The translations under genes were made by a program, and so were the position numbers. DNA of 64,000 nucleotides from Casuarina equisetifolia (taxonomy: Eukaryota; Streptophyta; Magnoliopsida; Fagales; Casuarinaceae), in assembly GCA_028551475.1 (NCBI GenBank), contig CM052360.1, positions 25,862,682 through 25,926,681 on the forward strand, given 5' to 3'. Below the pieces are notes generated by a model. That model made no database searches, was not told the DNA's origin, and saw nothing but the letters and a program-made list of their open reading frames with translations. This document shows positions 1-10,657 of the stretch, one piece after another; the first letter of the stretch is position 1; every line of letters begins with the position of its first letter.

Positions 1-189
1 GAATATTTTACTTCTATTTATATTCTTTTGTTGAAAAGGACATGCTAAAGACAAAGCAAGAAATTGACACTTTTATCACGTGGACTATCAGATATTTTAA
101 CTTAAGTACTACAAAATACTCCCAAGATATTTTTAACATGTCCAGTTCAGCAGATGACACGTATGTTCCCTTACCTCACGGAGTCTTCT

Positions 190-640
190 CATTGTGCTTC
201 AATTCGGATCGGGATGGGCCAGCGAAAGCACCATTAGTCAATGACGTTTAGAAAACAAGCAGAAAGGACGATAAACCAGGGCTTCAAGCGTTTGTCGCGG
301 GGCGTTAATGATTGAACGTCCTTTCTGACTGTTGCACATCTTGAATTAATCTAACAAGAAGAAACAAGGAAAAGTAAGAGAGAGAGAGTTCTACTTTTCT
401 TTATAACCCCATGGCTCTGAAACCGCACGGCAAATTCACATTTCACTCACCGGACGAGTAAAAGGTGAAGGTAGCCCTTTCGAGTGTTGAATCAGTTGTC
501 GGCTTCCCCTTCTTTCGCAGGTAATCTGCGTAGTCAGTTTCTGTATTGTTTATGTTTGCAGGAAATCTATCTGAAGTCTCTAGTTTTCAGTCGTAGTTGT
601 AGCTTTGAGTAACATGACATAAAATAGGGATTCAAAATTT
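190..640 (+). promoter_or_regulatory. DUF247 promoter and 5' leader, copy 1
   Basis: Block shared with the regions before the DUF247 loci at 49884, 61805 and 55583/58400. It holds an upstream segment (about 195-330), a GA-rich stretch, a TATA-like TTTATAAC at 400-407, a leader and a splice-donor-like CAG/GT at 520-522. The leader is followed by an intron-like AT-rich stretch up to the coding region, so a 5'UTR intron is inferred. The downstream coding region is broken, so this promoter probably serves no protein. Confidence 0.55.
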
Positions 641-689
641 TAATACGGATTTATATCTTAAGAGTTGAAGATATTATACTCACAACTGA

Positions 690-1010
690 TTATTTGTTAA
701 AGGTGAGTATTGTCTCACATAAAAAACATGAAAATAAATATTTAACTTTATAAGTAATGAGATTTTTTTATTTAATATTTTAAAATTTTAAGATAAATTT
801 TTACATTCTAATATCATATCAAAGCTAAAAATAAATCATCACTATGTAATCTCTCAGAGACTCTAGAGTTGTATTTTTATTCACAAACAACATTTGTGTC
901 AACATACACACAAAAGAGAGTATTAAATGTATGTGTTGTTCTTCTAAAAAAAAATCATTAATCTTATAAGTGATAAGATTTTTTTACCTAATACCTTAAA
1001 GTTCAAAACT
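690..1010. repeat. AT-rich interspersed repeat, two degenerate units
   Basis: Two related units (about 702-815 and 918-1005) each contain a TTATAAGT(A/G)AT(G/A)AGATTTTTTTA-like core followed by a TAATA-CTTAA-AAGATAAA-like tail. The same paired units occur at 8220-8560 and 58590-58960, also in the inferred 5'UTR intron of DUF247 loci. They look like a decayed transposon or LTR-derived piece. The class is not determined. Confidence 0.45.
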
Positions 1011-1244
1011 TAGTTACCAAGATTCTCATATATCTCATTTGTATAAACTTCACGGGAACTTCTTATAATATTTTAGGACTTCCGATAGTTTAATATACTT
1101 TATATAACTAATTTTTTATTTTTTTTCCTTTTTTTACTAGACAATATGAGATATATAATATTGTGGGAACTACCTCACTTACGTATTTAATGATAGCAAG
1201 TCTTGTATTTGTCATCAGAAATTTTAGGCAAGCAACTTCGAAGA

Positions 1245-2631
1245 AGGAAAAATTAACTAAAGCAAATGGTTCAACAAGTAGTAAAAGTCAATTGACCATT
1301 AACATTGAAGAAATGCTAAGGATCTCAGAACCTTCCAGAGCATCTAAAGCTTGCATTTACAGGGTTCGATATGAGCTTCGTATATTGAACCATGTGACCT
1401 ACAATCCTCAAGTTATAAAAGTATGGAAAAGCTTAAAGTGGAATGCCTCAAGAATTTTAGGAGACGAGCTAAGTTAAATGTTGAGGAACTAGTAAACATT
1501 ATAATGAAGCAAGAAGGAAGTGTTCGTGATTGCTATGCAGAAGATATCACATTCGGAAGGGATGATTTTGTGAAAATTATACTGGTAGATGCGAGCTTCA
1601 TTGTTGAGTTTTTAACAATGTCTGAGTCAGAAAGCATTAGACTAGTAGACCCATGGTTGAGGAGGACCATATTGAGGGACTTGAGAAAATTGGAAAATCA
1701 ACTTCCTTTTTTCGTTATTGAAAAACTATACAACCTTGTACGTGCATCTTATGGTCCAGAATGCCTTTCCTTCATTGAGCTTAGCTTAATTAGCTTTGTG
1801 CCTAAAAAAATGAAATTTTGTCCGCAACTCCTAATTTGGAAATAAAGCACTTCCTTGATTTGTTAAGAACTTGTCTTCTACCTCAACCACAAAGGCCACA
1901 GAAAAGAAGTAGCAATGAGGAAGATAAGCTTTTGGAAAGAAGCACCCAGTCCCACGAGGCAAATAATGGCAACGACCAAGTTAAGAGTTCCCTAGGCATG
2001 ATCCAATGGGTAAGAAATCAATTCCGCCATGAATGGGAATTTGCCTAGCGTGACCCAATTGCACAGGGCCGGGGTGAAGCTTAAGGTAAGCTCAGGCGAA
2101 TGCTTACTCAAGTTGGAATTCAAAAAAGGAGTATTGACAATACCAAAGTTATGGATATCTGATGGTACAGAGTCTTATTTTCGAAATATCGTGGCCTTTG
2201 AGCAACGTCACTATCTATGTAATTCTTATGTTACCAATTATATTACATTATTGAATTCACTTATCAAAAATACAGAGGACGTGAACTTGCTTGTGGAAAA
2301 AGGGATCATAGTTAATTGGATTGGCGACAACAACGCAGTGACCACTTTGGTCAACAATCTCGGCAAAAATCTTTGGCGTTTTGAGGAAACTAGAGATTAC
2401 AATCTCCTTTCCAAGGACTTGAAAGCATTCCATAATAATCGTTGTCATCGTTGGAGGGCTATCTTGGTACGTGATTATTTCAGCACTCCATGGAGAATTG
2501 CTTCTACTTCAGCCGCTGTTATCTTGTTGGTATTAACTTTTATACAAACTGTATGCTCACTTATTCCTTTTTTTAGACTTGACCTTTGTATAATTATGAT
2601 TGTATTGGATTGTATGATAATGACATTTTAG
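1245..2631 (+). pseudogene. DUF247 pseudogene, copy 1
   Basis: Full-length DUF247 relict. The usual initiator ATG is AAG here. The N-terminal block CIYRV and YNPQV is visible at 1355-1420. A deletion of roughly 35-40 bp then removes the ISIGPYHHG codons and shifts frame. Further frame breaks occur near 1805 and 2030. Recognisable segments follow in order: DCYAEDITF with ILVDASFIVEF, LENQLPFFVIE, NLPSVTQLHRAGVKL, VEKGIIVNWIGDNNA, and the C-terminal hydrophobic VILLVLTFIQTVCSL. With a lost start and at least three frameshifts it cannot make the family protein. It is followed by an antisense TruA fragment. Confidence 0.85.
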
Positions 2632-2948
2632 TGTTGAACTATTTTATTGTTGTTGGAATTAATAGATTATGGAATCATGTTTTGTAACTTGAAAATTTTA
2701 AATTTACCTATGTAGTTTTATTTTATTGAGCACTAAATTATAGTTAGCATGTTTTTATTGTGATAATGACCCATTTTCTATTCTTTATAGTCTTGGAATC
2801 ATATTCATTTTCAATTATACACTTTGATATATATATATATTTGATGCTCTAGTGGCTACAAATGTTTGTTTCCAAAAAAGGAAAAAGGAAAATTTCTATG
2901 ACTTTATCACAATTTGCATAAACAATCATGGATAAAAGACTTGGAATA
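2632..2948 (+). other. DUF247 3' flank, copy 1
   Basis: Noncoding flank shared with the other DUF247 loci. Here the 86-bp tandem duplication seen after 12049, 37160 and 51178 is single. It contains a short TA microsatellite near 2829-2841. Confidence 0.5.
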
Positions 2949-3255
2949 CTTGTGTCCAAGGTAAAGACCATAAGCAAGGACCATGGGACTTGTAGTATGT
3001 GAAAATTCTCCGCAAGTATGTGAAAGACAGTAAAGTCAGTCCAAATGAAGACTTAAGGTAAAAATTACCTGTATGTAAGTACAGATGTAAAGAGAGCAAT
3101 AAAAAAGCATAATCACCGCCTGAGATTGTTAAATCTCTAGTTCCAACAGCTTTTAGAACACGAACAAGCAGTCTAACATGGGAAAATTACAACAGTTTCA
3201 ATAATCCAATCATGAATAAGATAAGCAACAACTAGAATTTCTAAGAGACTATAAT

Positions 3256-3257
3256 CA

Positions 3258-3294
<37 letters not shown>
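3256..3294. repeat. (CA)10(GA)n microsatellite
   Basis: Ten CA units run directly into about nine GA units. It lies in what was intron 8 of the inverted TruA fragment. A run of 10 G follows at 3361-3370. Confidence 0.95.
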
Positions 3295-3771
3295 GCGTAA
3301 AGGGATATAGTTTTCCAATCACTTTGCCATACTAAATTATAGTTGCAAGCATTAATTTATGGGGGGGGGGAAAGGATCCAAAAAGCATTCTTTGGGATCA
3401 TAGAAGGGAAATACTGTGATGGTAGAGAGATACAAATTCAAACATTCTAGAATGACGGATGTCTAAGACAATTTAAATTCGGAAAAATAGTAACAAAAGA
3501 TAGTAAAGGTGAGTAATGACTTAAACATATCTAGAGCGTCTAAGCTATTAGCAAAATGTAATAATGTGGAAAAACATTCAACCTAGTGGTAAGGAAAAAA
3601 GTGATGACATGCTTTAACAACAAAGCAACGGTTCCTTCTTCTTTTTCCGAACCCAAGATCTGTTCTTCCATTGAATTTTCTTGCCTTATCATCAATGGAA
3701 ACAGAACCAACAGGCAGATCAGTCTCGGTCAGTGATAGGAAATATGGACTTGAAAATATCTCGCATGCATT

Positions 3772-4162
3772 TTATTTTTAGGTTAAAGGGACAGTGCCCA
3801 GATAATTTCATTTATAATAAAAGAGGGCTGAGGCCTTACATCACAAATAGTAAGTGCTCTATAAACCTAGAAATGCCCAACAAATTGAGCTAAGATTGGC
3901 GGGTTGAACCAGCTTGCATGTGATGCAGACTAACTCAATCCTAAATAGAAATCTTTGCTCTAGACACCATCGAGAAGGAATGACCATGTAAATAATGACT
4001 CTAACTTGACCCACTTAGACGTCCCTGGAACAATGATGAGAAGGAATGGCCATGGTGGAGTATTCTGCCTAGCTCACTCAGATCTCACCTAGACAACATT
4101 GAGAAGGAATGACAAGGGGACCTTAAATTCCACTTAGCTGGCTTTGACTTCACCTCACAAAC
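3772..4162 (-). mobile_element. Probable retroposed element with internal repeats
   Basis: About 390 bp interrupt antisense exon 8 of TruA fragment A. The exon sequence on both sides (CTCGCATGCATT on the left, CTCACAAACATT on the right) looks like a diverged 12-bp target duplication of the CTCACATACATT expected there. Read on the minus strand the insert ends in an A-rich tail (CCTAAAAATAAAA). A duplication of this length plus an A-rich end suggests LINE- or SINE-type insertion. It holds three degenerate units of about 65 bp, marked by GAGAAGGAATG at 3972, 4038 and 4101. No coding frame is seen. Confidence 0.5.
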
Positions 4163-5039
4163 ATTGAGTTCGTCTAAAGCTCTAATAGGTAACTTGACCT
4201 ACAAATCAAACTCGGTTTTAGATCCACTGAGATAGGAAGAAGAAACAATTCCAAAGCATTAGCTGGATCGAGGAAGAGAAGAATCAGTGTAGCCAAACCA
4301 TCTTGTCAATTAGGAACCTGGCAACCAGCTCCTCTAAAGGAACTAAAATCATGATGTCAAACAAGAACTTTGCAAGGGTCCTGCATGGTCAATGGAATTC
4401 TCCAATCAAATAAAGAGACTAAAAATTAGGAACAATTAAGTAACTAAATCCACTCATATTTGTTAACAACCAGTAGAGCAAGAATATTTAATTCCTCAAG
4501 AACATGCCTTGCTCAATCCCTCTCAAATGTCGACAAGGCTCTAGCTCATAGAGCAAGCGGTAGAAGTACCTAAATGAGATATTTAATGATAGTTCAACAT
4601 TATTTATTTTCTTATATTTATGTCACTAGAAACAACCAAACACAAAAAGATAACAATACATCTACAGTCCCTCATCATTTTTTACATTAATTTTGAGTTT
4701 GATCTTAGTAATTAAAAAGAAGTGATCACAATTAACCTCAAATGTAACAAATGGAAGTTGGGTAGCTAAAGTAATACCCAATTAGGAATTGCTCTCTTAT
4801 TGCTACTGCCATCAGCCAAATGGCATTCACAGCTAGAAGTAACCAACTTTACACTTAGCAAAGCACCATACGAGCTAAAACTCAGTTGAAATGAAGCAAA
4901 ATTCTGAGTGTCTACCACTGTTAGCTAAAATAGCTATAAGAACAATTTAGTTGAATGACTACTCTTGATCTTTGAATCTAGCATGAAAACTATAGGCAAT
5001 CAAAACAATGCCACTACACTAAAAGCATGTTTTAAAGTT

Positions 5040-5345
5040 GAAATATTTTTTTTTTTATTTAGGCTTCACCTTAAAAATTCCATTGTCCAATGTAAAATTT
5101 TATCTTGCATACATTCTTCTATAAATTGAGTATCATTAAGTTTATAGATTGAATATGTTAATAATACATTCTCTCTTTGTAATGATTCAATTTATATTGT
5201 ATTATAGTATTACTTTCACTATACAAATTTTTTAATCTATATTCATAAACATGTAAAGAGAGAAGTTGATACCATGTCAAAAAGTTCAATTCTTCAATAA
5301 AATTTAGATTAATGAAAAAAAATATTTCTTATCTATAAACTATTT
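5040..5345. repeat. AT-rich linker between antisense and sense TruA, copy 1
   Basis: AT-rich noncoding block repeated at about 13690-14030, 26110-26430, 38785-39150 and 51855-52225, always directly before forward TruA exon 1 or its relict. It would form the distal promoter region of the forward TruA genes. Confidence 0.6.
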
Positions 5346-6540
5346 GATAAGCTTATATCTTAATAACATGAACATCTTCAATGGGACCAAGAAGTCCTAA
5401 GTTTAACACCTGAGTGTGAGTTTGAGATTGCTGAACATGAGACTCGTTCTGTGTTTGTTTGTCAAGAAAGTGATTTTGAAGAAAGAAAGAAATTTGAGCA
5501 TTTGATTAATGGAAGTTTCATATACAAGAAGCACCGTGAAACCATTATTTAGAGTAAGAACATACCTGACGATTGTGCCTTTAGTTTGCATGCCTTAAAT
5601 TATGAAATCCTAAAATCGCGCACAACACATAATGACAGGAAAGTTTAATTTGTCATAAGCTCCAAAAAGTGACATTTTATGTCTTAACCTGATTTTATGT
5701 GTTATTAAGGGAACCAAGGAAGAAAATGAAAGGTGACAAGAACGTGATTCTTTGATGAAGAAAATCGGTGGTTGTATGAGATGTGTAAGATTATATTGAG
5801 TGGATGATTCGATTCTCCTAATTTTTGAATAATGAGAACTTCATAACAGCATTTTATCATTTCTTTGATCTTCATTTAACAGGATATAATCTGATTAAAT
5901 TTGAGTAAATCTGTTTCTGATCTACCTATGATACATTTGACATCATTATCAATGCTATTGTGGAATCATACTGCAAACCTCACCAATATCTTTTTGCATG
6001 TATTTGACAATTGCTTCATGTTAGAGAAACATTTGACTCCAATACAACTGAGTAATATTTGAGATTACGTGATTCAATTATGCTTGCTATATGTAGCATC
6101 TGGCATGTTCTACTTCATAACTCAGAAAGACATAATCCTAGTGCATGGGATAAAATAAACGGAACATGTTTGTATGAAGGTTATTTGACGCAATAATTTT
6201 AGTACTACCTCCTTTATTTCTTATGTAACAAATCATGCTTTTTGAGCTAAAAATCTGACAGTCTGGTTTAAAAGAGTAATAAGGTATCACACAAAATTTT
6301 TTGCTTTTCTTAATTGAGAGGATTATTTAGGTAGTATATCTTCTTTTCTTTTTTTTTTTTTGGTCTAGGTAAGTGTGCTTTCTGCTCCAAAAAAATTTCT
6401 AACCTAATGGCTGATATTACATTAATATTGAATCGTAAAAGTAATTAGCTTTTGGTCTTATGTGATTGATGCATGTTGTAAAGAGAAATATATTTGTATT
6501 TATTTGTCAGTACTTTATCTCTGCCTTTGCGTGCAGCTCA
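5346..6540 (+). pseudogene. TruA intronic remnant
   Basis: Matches TruA intron 1 and intron 2 of the intact copy (compare 39650-40080 and 40910-41560). Exon 1 is absent, and exon 2 is lost through a deletion near 5790-5880. Similarity stops just before the position of exon 3. The piece marks where a fifth forward TruA gene once stood in the first repeat unit. Confidence 0.65.
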
Positions 6541-7820
6541 AATAGAGAATTGCTTGCAAATATTTAATTATTCTTGTCATATTTGAGTGCAGAATTTGTA
6601 TTGATTGAATGCTTGATTATTTCAAATTACTACCGTAGATTCAAAGCTTACATAGTAAAAGCAGAAACTGTTTTAGAGTTGAACTATTGTATAAAGAATT
6701 TATTAGGAGAACGACAATAACGTGGCTACCATGTTAGCAGCCACGTGGATGATGCCCTCACAGGCACAAGGGAATTAGGTCATCCAAATTCATGCAGCAG
6801 CATCTGTTTCTTTTCTTGCACATTTTTCTTTTTTGTGTAAACCTTGTATAGCCGCCGTTTCCATCCTATTTATCTTTACTAGGGTTTTACTATCTTGATG
6901 TATCATTACTACGAAACTAGAGAAACATTTCTTCTCTCTTTGTAGCCTCCTTGGTTTTGCTCATATAATCAAAGAGCTTTTCTTCCAAACTATAAGCAAC
7001 ACGTCAATCTTTACAAAACTAATGCAAATAGTCTCCTTTACTTTGATCTTGTAATTTCTCAGTAACAATCAAAACATATTTTAACTTGCCTGTCTTTGTT
7101 AACTCAGCAAATGTTTTATTCATTCACACGTTAGCCTTCAAGTTAAAATGGATTACTAAATCTATCCAGTGGAGAAGAGTTGACTGTTAGTATTTGAGAA
7201 GAAAGACTATTAAAATTCTTCTTTGATCTTTTTGTTTTAACAATATAGAGAAAATAACTTGTACGCTCATTTATTTGTTGAAAACGGAGTGAAATAAGTA
7301 CCCCATATTGTCATAAGTGGGCGAGAAAGCAGGATAACAATATTGTTGCAATAAGAAACAGTCAAGCCTAACCCACGTCATTAAATTCTACTACAATATT
7401 GGTACAACATCAGAATTCTAAATTCATTCTGCAATATCAAAAGAGATTTGTGATTTATGGAAAATTGGAAGATGCTGGCCAGAGATTGACTCCGCAAGAA
7501 ACATGCTTTCCCTCAATAAGAATCCAACAAACTGAATTGAAATGAAGTATTATATGCATCCATTGGAAAGAAAGAGATTGATTCCATAATAGAGCATATC
7601 TTACTTTTACCACTCAATTAATACTACAGGGAAATACCATGTAAGAAATTGAAATAAAAGTAAGAAAGAGTAAAGATACCAAGCTGGGAACCGAATTCTT
7701 GTCGTGTGGGATTGTTTGCATTCATCGAAGAGAAAGAGAATGTTTCCATAATAAAGCTTCCATAAATTGTTCCTTATAAGAATAAATGTGACACCTTGTT
7801 AACTTCCATGATAGAAGGAA
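6541..7820. other. Gene-poor stretch
   Basis: No coding region recognised. An imperfect hairpin with arms ACGTGGCT and AGCCACGT lies near 6720-6747, and its right arm includes a palindromic CACGTG (G-box-like). Positions 6755-6840 resemble 55455-55535 upstream of another DUF247 relict, so this is duplicated flank. Confidence 0.4.
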
Positions 7821-7824
7821 AAGT

Positions 7825-7850
7825 GAGAGAGAGAGAGAGAGAGAGAGAGA
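7825..7850. repeat. (GA)13 microsatellite in a DUF247 leader
   Basis: Thirteen GA units just upstream of the leader of the truncated DUF247 copy. Shorter GA tracts occupy the same place before other copies, for example near 380-388. Confidence 0.95.
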
Positions 7851-7854
7851 CTCC

Positions 7855-8210
7855 TACTCTTCTTAATAATCTAATCGTTCTGAAACCGCACATCAAATTC
7901 CCATTCACTCACCAGACGAGTAAAAGGTGAAGGTAGCCCTCTCAGTGTTGAATCAGTGGCAGGGCCGGCTTCGTCTTCTTTCGCAGGTACGAGATAGTCT
8001 ATCTGTACAGCTGGTTTCTTTACTGTTTATGTTTGCAGGGAATCTATCTAATTGATTCTTTATAAGAACAGCCAGCATTGGCAAGGCAGGGAGCCAAGAT
8101 CTAGATGGCTAGTTTCTTTATTGTTTGTGTTTGCAGGAATCTATTTGAAGTCTCTACTTTTTAGTCGTAGCAGTAGTAACATGACATAAGCTCTCAAAAT
8201 TTTAGTGGAA
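7855..8210 (+). promoter_or_regulatory. DUF247 5' leader of a truncated copy
   Basis: Same leader as at other DUF247 loci, with a TTCGCAG/GT donor at 7986-7988. Within it, the GTTTATGTTTGCAGG segment is repeated (about 8028 and 8124) around an extra piece at 8050-8110. The duplicated arrangement is shared only with 58400-58500, which ties these two loci together. Confidence 0.55.
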
Positions 8211-8219
8211 GATGTCACA

Positions 8220-8560
8220 CTCACTTCTTGTTTGTTTAGAGTGGGTGTTTAGGAAGTGTGACAATGGATCTTTGGTCTTGTTGTGTCTTACAAGTAATAA
8301 GGTGTTTTTTTTATCTAATACTTTAATATTTTAAGATAAATCTTTATATTTTAATATAATGAGTCTATACTTTATAATCCCCTAAGATATGATCTAAAGT
8401 TTGACTTTTACCCATGTGTATTGTTTGTGTTAATATATACATAAAGAATATTAAAAATAAGTGTTGTCTTACAAAAAAAGCATGAAGATTATCTATTAAT
8501 TTTATAAGTGATAAATTTTTTTCATTTACCTCCTTGAGACTTTAGAATAATCTTCACACT
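8220..8560. repeat. AT-rich interspersed repeat, second locus
   Basis: Same two-unit family as 690-1010 and nearly the same as 58590-58960. It lies in the inferred leader intron of a DUF247 fragment. Confidence 0.45.
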
Positions 8561-8820
8561 TTAATATTGTTGCAAATCACCAAAAAGTGATTGGAGGGTT
8601 TGCCAAGACTCTCATATTATTTCATTTGTATAAAGTTTAGAACTTTCAATAGTTTAATATACTTTATATAACTCAATCTTATTCCCTAAATTTTTTTTCC
8701 CTTTTTTTACTAGACAATAAAGATATGCAATATTGTGGAAACTACCTCGCTTACATCTTTAATGATAGATAGCAAGTCTTATATTTGTCTTCAGAAAATT
8801 TTAGACAAGCAACTTGAAAG

Positions 8821-9108
8821 ATGGAAGAATTAAGCAATGCAAAGCAAATGCTTCAATGAGTAGTAAAAGTCAGTTGATAATTAACATTAGATAAATGTTA
8901 AGGATCTCAAAACCTCCTAGATCATCTAAGCCTTCCATTTATAGGGTTCTAAATGAGCTTTGCAGATTGAACCAAGAGGCCTACACTCCTCAAGTCATTG
9001 CTATAGGGCCTTATCACCATGACAAAGAAAGATGTAAAAATATGGAAAAGCTTAAAGTGAAGTTCCTCAAGAATTTTAGGGAATGGGCTAAGAAAAATGT
9101 TGAGGATT
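8821..9108 (+). pseudogene. DUF247 N-terminal fragment fused to TruA
   Basis: Starts at the family ATG, but a 7-bp deletion shifts frame after a few codons. Past that break the N-terminal block is clear: MLRISKPPRSSKP, SIYRV, EAYTPQVIAIGPYHH and MEKLKVKFLKNF. Homology to DUF247 stops at the NVED codons near 9108, where TruA intron 4 sequence begins at GATTC. The rest of DUF247, including the membrane segment, is missing. An almost identical fusion lies at 59197-59700. Confidence 0.8.
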
Positions 9109-9600
9109 CTATTTCGATCAAGATCATTAAACCTATCTCCTGTATGCTTATTTTGGATATTCTCTCTCATTTTTTCAATTTGGTCTATCTTAAGAAGAAT
9201 GAAGGTGATATAATGGCGATGTGTTCAGGCTGATTTTCATGCTATGTGCAAAGCTTAAGAGCGCACATAGGTAGTCATTAATCTAAATTGTTCTTATAGC
9301 TATTCCGGCTAATAGTGGTAGACACTTGGTATTCTACATCATTTCAACTGATTTTTAGCTTGTTTGGTGCTCTGTTAAGGTAAAATTGGGTTACTTCTAG
9401 CGGCCGATGCCACATGGCTCATGACAATAGTAAAGAGGAATTTACTAATTGGCATTATTTCAGCTACCTAACTTCCATTTCTTACATTTTAGCAAGTCTG
9501 AGACTGATCTGCCTGTTGGTTCTATTTCCACGGATGACGGGGCTATAGAGTTCAATGGTAGAACTGGTCTTGGGTTCGGAATAAGAAGAAGGCGCCATTG
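9105..9600 (+). pseudogene. TruA fragment: exon 5 joined to exon 8
   Basis: Contains the end of TruA intron 4, a broken exon 5 near 9195-9262 (KNEGDIM then a damaged DFHA region), and intron 5. A deletion then jumps from intron 5 to the middle of exon 8 near 9485. The exon 8 part reads SETDLPVGSIS, EFNGRTGLGFGIRRR. After about 9600 the sequence switches to a segment found only here and at 34590-34990. Confidence 0.75.
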
Positions 9601-10193
9601 CACCCTTGCTTTGGTTATTCGGAAATGTGGGAAGTATGAAGAGCAAATCTTCAATCCTTGCAAGAGATTATTGAAATTTGTTCCAATTTCTTCCTTACTC
9701 ATCGTGATTTCCCGCATCTCACCGGTTCCAAATATGGCCGGAATCTTGATGTTGGTGGAGACGGCGCGTGAGGATGACGTGTCTGCTGTGTTCATGTGGG
9801 ATACTGTCTTGGATTAAATGGGCTGAGCCGACAGGATGACATCTAATAACCTTAGGCTTTTTGAAAATTTGTGCACGTGTCTAACAACCTTGGGCTTTTT
9901 GAAATTTAAAATTTGAAAAGTTGGGAGTTAAAAAGGGACAGGCCTTTTGCAGTGGATGACAGCAGGCAGAAACATTGTCAATGACGTTTTAAAAGCAAAC
10001 GGAAAGGACAAAAAGACGGTGATTCAGCTTTACAAGAGTAAAGAGAGACTCCCACGTTTCTACTCCCACGTTTCTTTATAACCCAATAGCTCTGGAGCAG
10101 CACAGCTAATTCAAATTTCACTCACCGGACGAACACTAGCCCTTTCCGGTGTTGAACCAGTAGCACAACGGCCGGCTTCATCTTCTTTCGCAG
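9600..10193 (+). promoter_or_regulatory. Promoter and leader of DUF247 gene 10658, with foreign upstream segment
   Basis: The part nearest the gene is the standard DUF247 leader, with a TATA-like TTTATAACC at 10076-10084, GCCGGCTTCATCTTC, and a CAG/GT donor at 10193-10195. Upstream of about 9960 the usual DUF247 block is replaced by a segment that starts in TruA exon 8 and continues as unrecognised sequence. The same replacement precedes the gene at 35658. That segment holds a repeat of CCTT(A/G)GGCTTTTTGAAA near 9850 and 9889. Confidence 0.5.
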
Positions 10194-10657
10194 GTACGAG
10201 ACAGTCTATCTCAAAAGCTAGTTTCTTTATTCTTTTTTTTTGCAGGGAATCTATCTAAAGTCTCCACGTTTCAGTCATAGTAGTAGTTTTGAGTAACATG
10301 ACATGAAATAAGGACTCAAAATTTTAACATGTATTCATATCTTAAGATCAGAAAATGTCACTCTTACAGCTGGTTGCTGCATAGCACCAGAGAAAGTGTT
10401 CAAAGAGATTTGGTCACCAGGACTCCTATATTGTCTAGAATTTATGGTAGCTTCTTAATATATTTTAGGACTTCTAATAGTTTATGTATTTTATATAACT
10501 TGATCTTGTTACCTAAATTTTTGTTTTTTTATTTCTTGTCTTTTTTTATTAGACAATATGAGATGTGCAATATTGTGGGAACTACCTCCCAATACATCTT
10601 TAATGATAACAAATCTTGTATTTCTCATCAGAAAATTTTAAACAAATAACTTAGAGG
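10194..10657 (+). other. Inferred 5'UTR intron of DUF247 gene 10658
   Basis: Begins GTACGAGA after a conserved CAG and runs to a TCATCAG or TTAG acceptor just before the start codon. The arrangement is kept in all leaders of the array. A shorter intron ending at TTTTGCAG near 10245 is possible but would be unusually small for plants. Transcript data would settle this. Confidence 0.4.

Larger units (their letters stand above)
2949..4990 (-). pseudogene. Inverted TruA 3'-half fragment A
   Basis: Read on the minus strand this matches the TruA gene from exon 10 back to part of exon 5. Exon 10 begins at the codons for LYLG near 2955. Exon 9 lies near 3111-3178, exon 8 near 3583-3771 and 4163-4195 (split by an insertion), exon 7 near 4316-4383, exon 6 near 4500-4578 and a piece of exon 5 near 4955-4990. 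It is the most complete of the six antisense fragments, because the others lack exons 6 and 7. Substitutions and small indels are spread throughout, so it is not coding. Confidence 0.8.

Noticed and set aside
42..251. 69-codon frame at the window start
   Set aside because: It overlaps the conserved DUF247 upstream block, and the frame is not kept in other copies of that block.
10194..10246. Mini-intron of about 50 bp ending in TTTTGCAG
   Set aside because: Shorter than typical plant introns. A longer leader intron ending next to the start codon fits better, though not proven.
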